Positions 5,049 to 7,678 of a stretch of 7,678 bases of DNA are shown here, one piece after another; the first letter of the stretch is position 1, and each line of letters starts with the position of its first letter. Both the position numbers and the translations under genes were made by a program. A model generated the notes under the pieces. The model did no database searches and was not told the origin of the DNA. It saw only the letters and a list, made by a program, of their open reading frames with translations. Source of the stretch: an uncultured Porphyromonadaceae bacterium (GTDB taxonomy: Bacteria > Bacteroidota > Bacteroidia > Bacteroidales > Muribaculaceae). The stretch spans positions 1 to 7,678 of the forward strand of contig CABUTY010000049.1 in the NCBI GenBank assembly GCA_902494595.1, given 5' to 3'.

Positions 5049-5123
5049 TATAGATTTCTTCCGTCAAAAATATAGATTTCTCCGGTCAAAAATAAGAGTT
5101 TCTCCTGTCGTGGAGGAGGGTCA
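5036..5123. repeat. 22-bp tandem repeat array C, downstream of the C10 peptidase gene
   Basis: Four units lie at 5036-5057, 5058-5079, 5080-5101 and 5102-5123, all 22 bases long. The first three share GTCAAAAATA and the last is degenerate and ends on the peptidase stop codon. From 5064 it aligns without gaps to bases 7-66. On the minus strand the first three units each carry TATTTTTG, pointing toward the TAC operon. Confidence 0.88.
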
Positions 5124-5255
5124 GAGGATGACTTTGGTGGCTTTGCCGGCGGCTACGTGGATGAAGATGCCGTTGGAGGGATTCTTCACCTCGACACCCT
5201 GCATGTTGTACCAGCGGGCGTTGCTGTCAGCGTCGGCGTCCACACCCTCGATGCC
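5064..5255 (-). repeat. Duplicated 3' gene end plus downstream block (partner of 7-192)
   Basis: This block covers the peptidase tail codons (residues 692-735) and the adjacent 22-bp units. It matches 7-192, which covers the tail of the 969-aa protein and its downstream units. By hand count the downstream 60 bases differ at 4 positions. The first 112 bases after them, going into the coding region, differ at 18. The peptidase copy has two extra codons near the start of the tail. Confidence 0.85.
5102..5118 (-). terminator. Weak terminator-like hairpin after the C10 peptidase gene
   Basis: On the minus strand, directly after the TGA stop, CTCCT pairs with AGGAG around a 7-base loop, followed by AAACTC and TTATTTTTG. 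It is homologous to the hairpin at 45-61, with a compensating base-pair change. The short stem makes strong termination doubtful. Confidence 0.4.
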
Positions 5256-7328
5256 CGACGGTATCGATGCGGTGACGGTGACAACAGCTTCCAGGTCGTT
5301 GATGGTACGCGCCGTGATCTGTGCCTGGCCTGCAGCGTGGGCTGTGACCGTACCATTGGCGTCAACCGAGATTATCTCCGGTGCCGAGCTGCTCCATGTC
5401 ACAGACTTGTCAAAAGCATTCGACGGCGACACCGTGGCCGTAAGGTCAGCAGTATTGCCGACCTCTATATCGGCTGCCGTATTGTCGATTTTCACCGATG
5501 TGGGACGCACGCCGATATAGAGCGTGAAAGCGTCGGAGGCATACATGGCATACTGACGGTTGACGGCACGCACACTGTATTTGCCATCGGGGTAGAGGAT
5601 AGTGGCTCTCGTGCGCGACGTGATGGTGCTCCCGCCAGATACCGACGGAGTATAGTTGCCCAATGTAAACACCTGCCCCGTCTTGACATTCGTGAAGATG
5701 AAGGCGACGGGATTCGACACCGACGAGCTGCCCGGATTGGTATATTTCACGGTGATATAGCCGTTATTTCCGGAGATAAGATCGGAGGCCTGCGATATGG
5801 AGTTGACCATGATATACGAGCTTACGAGGTCAGGGTCGGAACCGTCGAAGGTCACGAGGCCATTCTTGCCCTTCCTCACGTTGAGAGAGTTGGAGAAGTC
5901 GGGCTTCACCATAATGCTCTGGAAGCGGGAGCTGCCGGGGTCTCTGGCAGCAGGCGTGGCCACATATGAACCGGCCGGTACCGCCGAGTCGAACACAGGG
6001 CTGAAACCTTTAAGACCGCTTACGCTGGTGCCCGACACTCCCTTGATGGAGTCGGGGGTAGCCTCGGCGAAATATTCGTTGTCCGCCTTGTCGGTAAGCC
6101 TGAGAGCCGGTATGTACTTGGTGTATACAGGGGAATAGTTGAATATACCGCGGCTGAAAGCCACCATGTACGACGAAGAGTCGTAGAGGATGTTGTCCAT
6201 GGCATAGAGAGGGAGGAACATCGCGGAGCCTTCCACGGGCTTCTGAATGCCGACGATGGCATCCTGGCTGGTATTGAACCCGGAACCGTCGCCGGAGCCG
6301 CCGGCACCCTGGTTGTCGGGGTCGAGGGCCGTCAGCAGGAAGTAGCCGTCGGACACGCCGCTCCAGCCCCAGTTGATATGATAATAGCCGTCAGACCTAT
6401 AACCGTCGCAGATGAAGGAGTGGCCCCCTTCTTTCGATTGTCCGCCATAGATCACGGGGCGGCCGGCGGCAAGTTCGCCATAGATGATGTCGTCCCAGTC
6501 GGCAGCCGTGTAATAGTCGCGCAGAAGCATTGCCGCCCCCTTGTCGTAGCCCATGTTGTCGCGGAGGAAATAGGGTATCTTCAGCGACAAGGCACCGGAG
6601 CCGTAGATGCTGTACGACATGTCGACACCAATGCCGCAGCCATACATCAGCGTGGCCACGGCGTCAGCCTGTGCCGTGCTGTATTTGCCCGAATAGCTGT
6701 CGAGCATGTTGGCCCAGTCGAAAGTTGTGGCGCCATAGTCGAATGTCAGCTTCTTGCCGCCATAGGTTATGGAATGCTCGCCGGTACCTTTGACAGGCCA
6801 GCGGTGATAGTTGGCCACCTGCGCCGTGGATGTGGCCACGCAGCCGGTGTAAGTCCTTTTGGAGCCGGAGGCGGGGCATAGGTTGTTGTAGGGTGTACCC
6901 TGGTCCCAGGTGGTCTTCACGAGGGGAGCTACAGCCTCTCTACCCGCCTTGGGGCCGACAAGGGATGCATCGACGCCGTCGGCAGCCTGGTCGAGCCACC
7001 ACAGCAGAGCCGGAGGCAGGTCGGCACCATTATAGCCGCTGCCATATCCCAACACGGCAGGCTGGCTGTCGTCGGCCGACAGCACCACGAAGGAATCATC
7101 GGCAGCCGTGAACACATAGGCGCCGGCACGCTGCGTCTTCTGACTCGTCACACTACGCTCGAGAGTGTAGGAAGCATTGCGGACCGCATTCTCGCGACGT
7201 ATTCCGCCATTGGAGCCGTCGAGGTAACGCTGCAACGCCTCCCCGGCGCTCAGCTCCCGGGCTAAGACACTACCCGCACCTGACAACATCGCCCCTGTCA
7301 ACAGGGGAATCAGTATCCTGTTTTTCAT
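5121..7328 (-). CDS. Secreted C10 family (streptopain-like) cysteine peptidase with Ig-like domain and C-terminal tail
   Basis: This is a complete 735-aa secreted zymogen. Residues 1-23 are a signal peptide (SVLA-RE cleavage). Residues about 24-134 are a C10-type propeptide (GAYVFTAADDSFVVLSADD, AVLGYGSGY, LPPALLWWLDQ). The mature peptidase starts near APLVKTTWDQGTPYN. Catalytic Cys163 lies in TGCVATSTAQVANYHRWP, His303 in GGHSFICDGY, and Asn319-Trp320 in YHINWGWSGVSDGYF. All match streptopain (SpeB), and the Cys-His spacing of 140 is close to SpeB's 148, so it should be active. Residues about 365-600 are an unassigned beta-rich region. Residues 606-690 form a Big_2-like domain (TVSPSNAFDKSVTWSS, VDANGTVTAHAAGQAQITA). 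Residues 692-735 are the tail shared with the 969-aa protein. Relatives include interpain A of Prevotella intermedia and the Bfp proteases of Bacteroides fragilis. Likely substrates are host or dietary proteins outside the cell. No Spi-type inhibitor gene is adjacent. The start at 7328 is set by the signal peptide, and there is no Shine-Dalgarno. Confidence 0.95.
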   Translation of the reverse strand: MKNRILIPLLTGAMLSGAGSVLARELSAGEALQRYLDGSNGGIRRENAVRNASYTLERSVTSQKTQRAGAYVFTAADDSFVVLSADDSQPAVLGYGSGYNGADLPPALLWWLDQAADGVDASLVGPKAGREAVAPLVKTTWDQGTPYNNLCPASGSKRTYTGCVATSTAQVANYHRWPVKGTGEHSITYGGKKLTFDYGATTFDWANMLDSYSGKYSTAQADAVATLMYGCGIGVDMSYSIYGSGALSLKIPYFLRDNMGYDKGAAMLLRDYYTAADWDDIIYGELAAGRPVIYGGQSKEGGHSFICDGYRSDGYYHINWGWSGVSDGYFLLTALDPDNQGAGGSGDGSGFNTSQDAIVGIQKPVEGSAMFLPLYAMDNILYDSSSYMVAFSRGIFNYSPVYTKYIPALRLTDKADNEYFAEATPDSIKGVSGTSVSGLKGFSPVFDSAVPAGSYVATPAARDPGSSRFQSIMVKPDFSNSLNVRKGKNGLVTFDGSDPDLVSSYIMVNSISQASDLISGNNGYITVKYTNPGSSSVSNPVAFIFTNVKTGQVFTLGNYTPSVSGGSTITSRTRATILYPDGKYSVRAVNRQYAMYASDAFTLYIGVRPTSVKIDNTAADIEVGNTADLTATVSPSNAFDKSVTWSSSAPEIISVDANGTVTAHAAGQAQITARTINDLEAVVTVTASIPSGIEGVDADADSNARWYNMQGVEVKNPSNGIFIHVAAGKATKVIL

Positions 7329-7348
7329 ATTCTGAGTTTAAAAATATA

Positions 7349-7378
7349 GAGTCCCGGACCGATTCCGGACCGGGACTC
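7349..7378 (-). terminator. Intrinsic terminator of the right-edge gene
   Basis: GAGTCCCGG (7349-7357) pairs with CCGGGACTC (7370-7378). The stem continues after one mismatch with CCG/CGG to an ATTC loop. On the minus strand it is followed at once by TATATTTTT. This is the best terminator in the window. It lies only 20 bases before the peptidase start codon, so it may also act as a leader attenuator or simply separate the two genes. Confidence 0.75.
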
Positions 7379-7394
7379 CTCAATCATATTGCAG

Positions 7395-7678
7395 TTATTT
7401 CACGTAAACCTTAGACGACTTGCCATTCTTCCGCATGATGAAGATGCCGTTGGAAGGCTTGTAGACTCTGAGGCCGTTGATGTCGAAGAATTCGGCATCG
7501 TCGGTGCATGTGTCGGCGTCGATGACACCGATACCGCTGGCCACGGCGAGGTTGAGAGCCACATTGCGCGAGAAGTCGCCGGAGGTGGCGGTGAGGAGAT
7601 GGCGGTTGCCGGGGGTGGCGTTATTCCAGGCGGTCTTGCCGTCGGCATCCACGGTGAAGACGCTGCCGTCCCATGTCA
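7395..7678 (-). CDS. C-terminal end of a secreted protein with the same tail (partial, 5' end outside the window)
   Basis: The reading frame is open from the right edge to TAA at 7395, giving about 94 residues. It runs in from TWDGSVFTVDADGK without a start of its own, so it is a gene fragment and not a small gene. The end, AEFFDINGLRVYKPSNGIF followed by GKSSKVYVK, is the same tail family as in the two complete secreted proteins but clearly more diverged. The rest (GNRHLLTATSGDF, ALNLAVASGIGVID) is not recognised. Its function cannot be told from this piece. Secretion is inferred from the tail. Confidence 0.8.
   Translation of the reverse strand, partial: TWDGSVFTVDADGKTAWNNATPGNRHLLTATSGDFSRNVALNLAVASGIGVIDADTCTDDAEFFDINGLRVYKPSNGIFIMRKNGKSSKVYVK

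Noticed and set aside
5036..5123. CRISPR array
   Set aside because: The 22-bp units are directly adjacent with no spacers, and no cas genes are present.
5157..5969. Long plus-strand open frame (270 codons) opposite the C10 peptidase gene
   Set aside because: It is antisense to a certain, GC-rich gene and its translation is rich in Arg/His/Gly with no domain or motif. Such frames are expected from codon bias on the other strand.
6378..6881. Plus-strand open frame of 167 codons
   Set aside because: It is opposite the catalytic part of the peptidase, with no recognisable motifs or plausible start context. It is treated as a shadow of the real gene.
5121..7328. Inactive C10 homologue
   Set aside because: The Cys163, His303 and Asn319-Trp320 motifs are all intact and well spaced, and signal peptide and propeptide are present.

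Overview
The window looks like a piece of a gut-type Bacteroidales chromosome; the Muribaculaceae/Prevotella neighbourhood is a guess. The reasons are secreted proteins ending in a short conserved tail (xNLQGVEVKNPxNGIYIxxxxGKxTKV), a C10 (streptopain-like) cysteine peptidase with a bacterial Ig domain, starts mostly without Shine-Dalgarno sequences, and TAnnTTTG-type -7 boxes. Every convincing gene is on the minus strand, so transcription runs from high to low coordinates.

Layout in transcription order. (1) 7395-7678: the 3' end of a gene entering from the right edge, encoding a protein with the same tail family, followed by a strong hairpin plus T-tract (7349-7378). (2) 5121-7328: a complete 735-aa secreted C10 peptidase with signal peptide, propeptide, Cys163/His303/Asn319-Trp320 catalytic motifs, a Big_2-like domain and the tail. 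(3) 4823-5120: a repeat-rich intergenic region with a 22-bp tandem array, a REP-like double hairpin, a near-perfect palindrome and a -7 box. (4) 3266-4822: three overlapping genes read as a candidate toxin-antitoxin-chaperone (TAC) operon: a 206-aa putative toxin, a 177-aa XRE-type HTH antitoxin with a C-terminal extension, and a 139-aa SecB-like chaperone. (5) 2974-3265: a second repeat-rich intergenic region with a 35-bp-stem inverted repeat, more 22-bp units, and a promoter and leader for the next gene. (6) 64-2973: a 969-aa secreted multi-domain protein with two tandem chitobiase C-terminal-like repeats, Ig-like domains and the same tail. (7) 1-63: more 22-bp repeats.

The main biological story is the TAC candidate. 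In known TAC systems the chaperone protects an aggregation- or protease-prone antitoxin through its C-terminal chaperone-addiction segment, and at least one SecB-type TAC is an anti-phage system. Gene order, 14-bp and 4-bp overlaps, a palindromic candidate operator at the promoter, and lower GC than the peptidase gene all fit. The candidate toxin is not a standard short HigB: its C-terminal half only loosely resembles the RelE/HigB core, and it carries about 90 extra N-terminal residues.

The second story is the repeat family. A 22-bp unit (TTCTCCYGTCRAAAAA-type) occurs in three intergenic regions. A 38-bp segment containing it brackets the TAC operon as a direct repeat. The block made of a tail-coding sequence and its downstream 22-bp units is present twice, 5,057 bp apart, and its non-coding part is better conserved than its coding part. 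This suggests recombination or gene conversion at these sites and a possible route for gain or loss of the TAC cassette.
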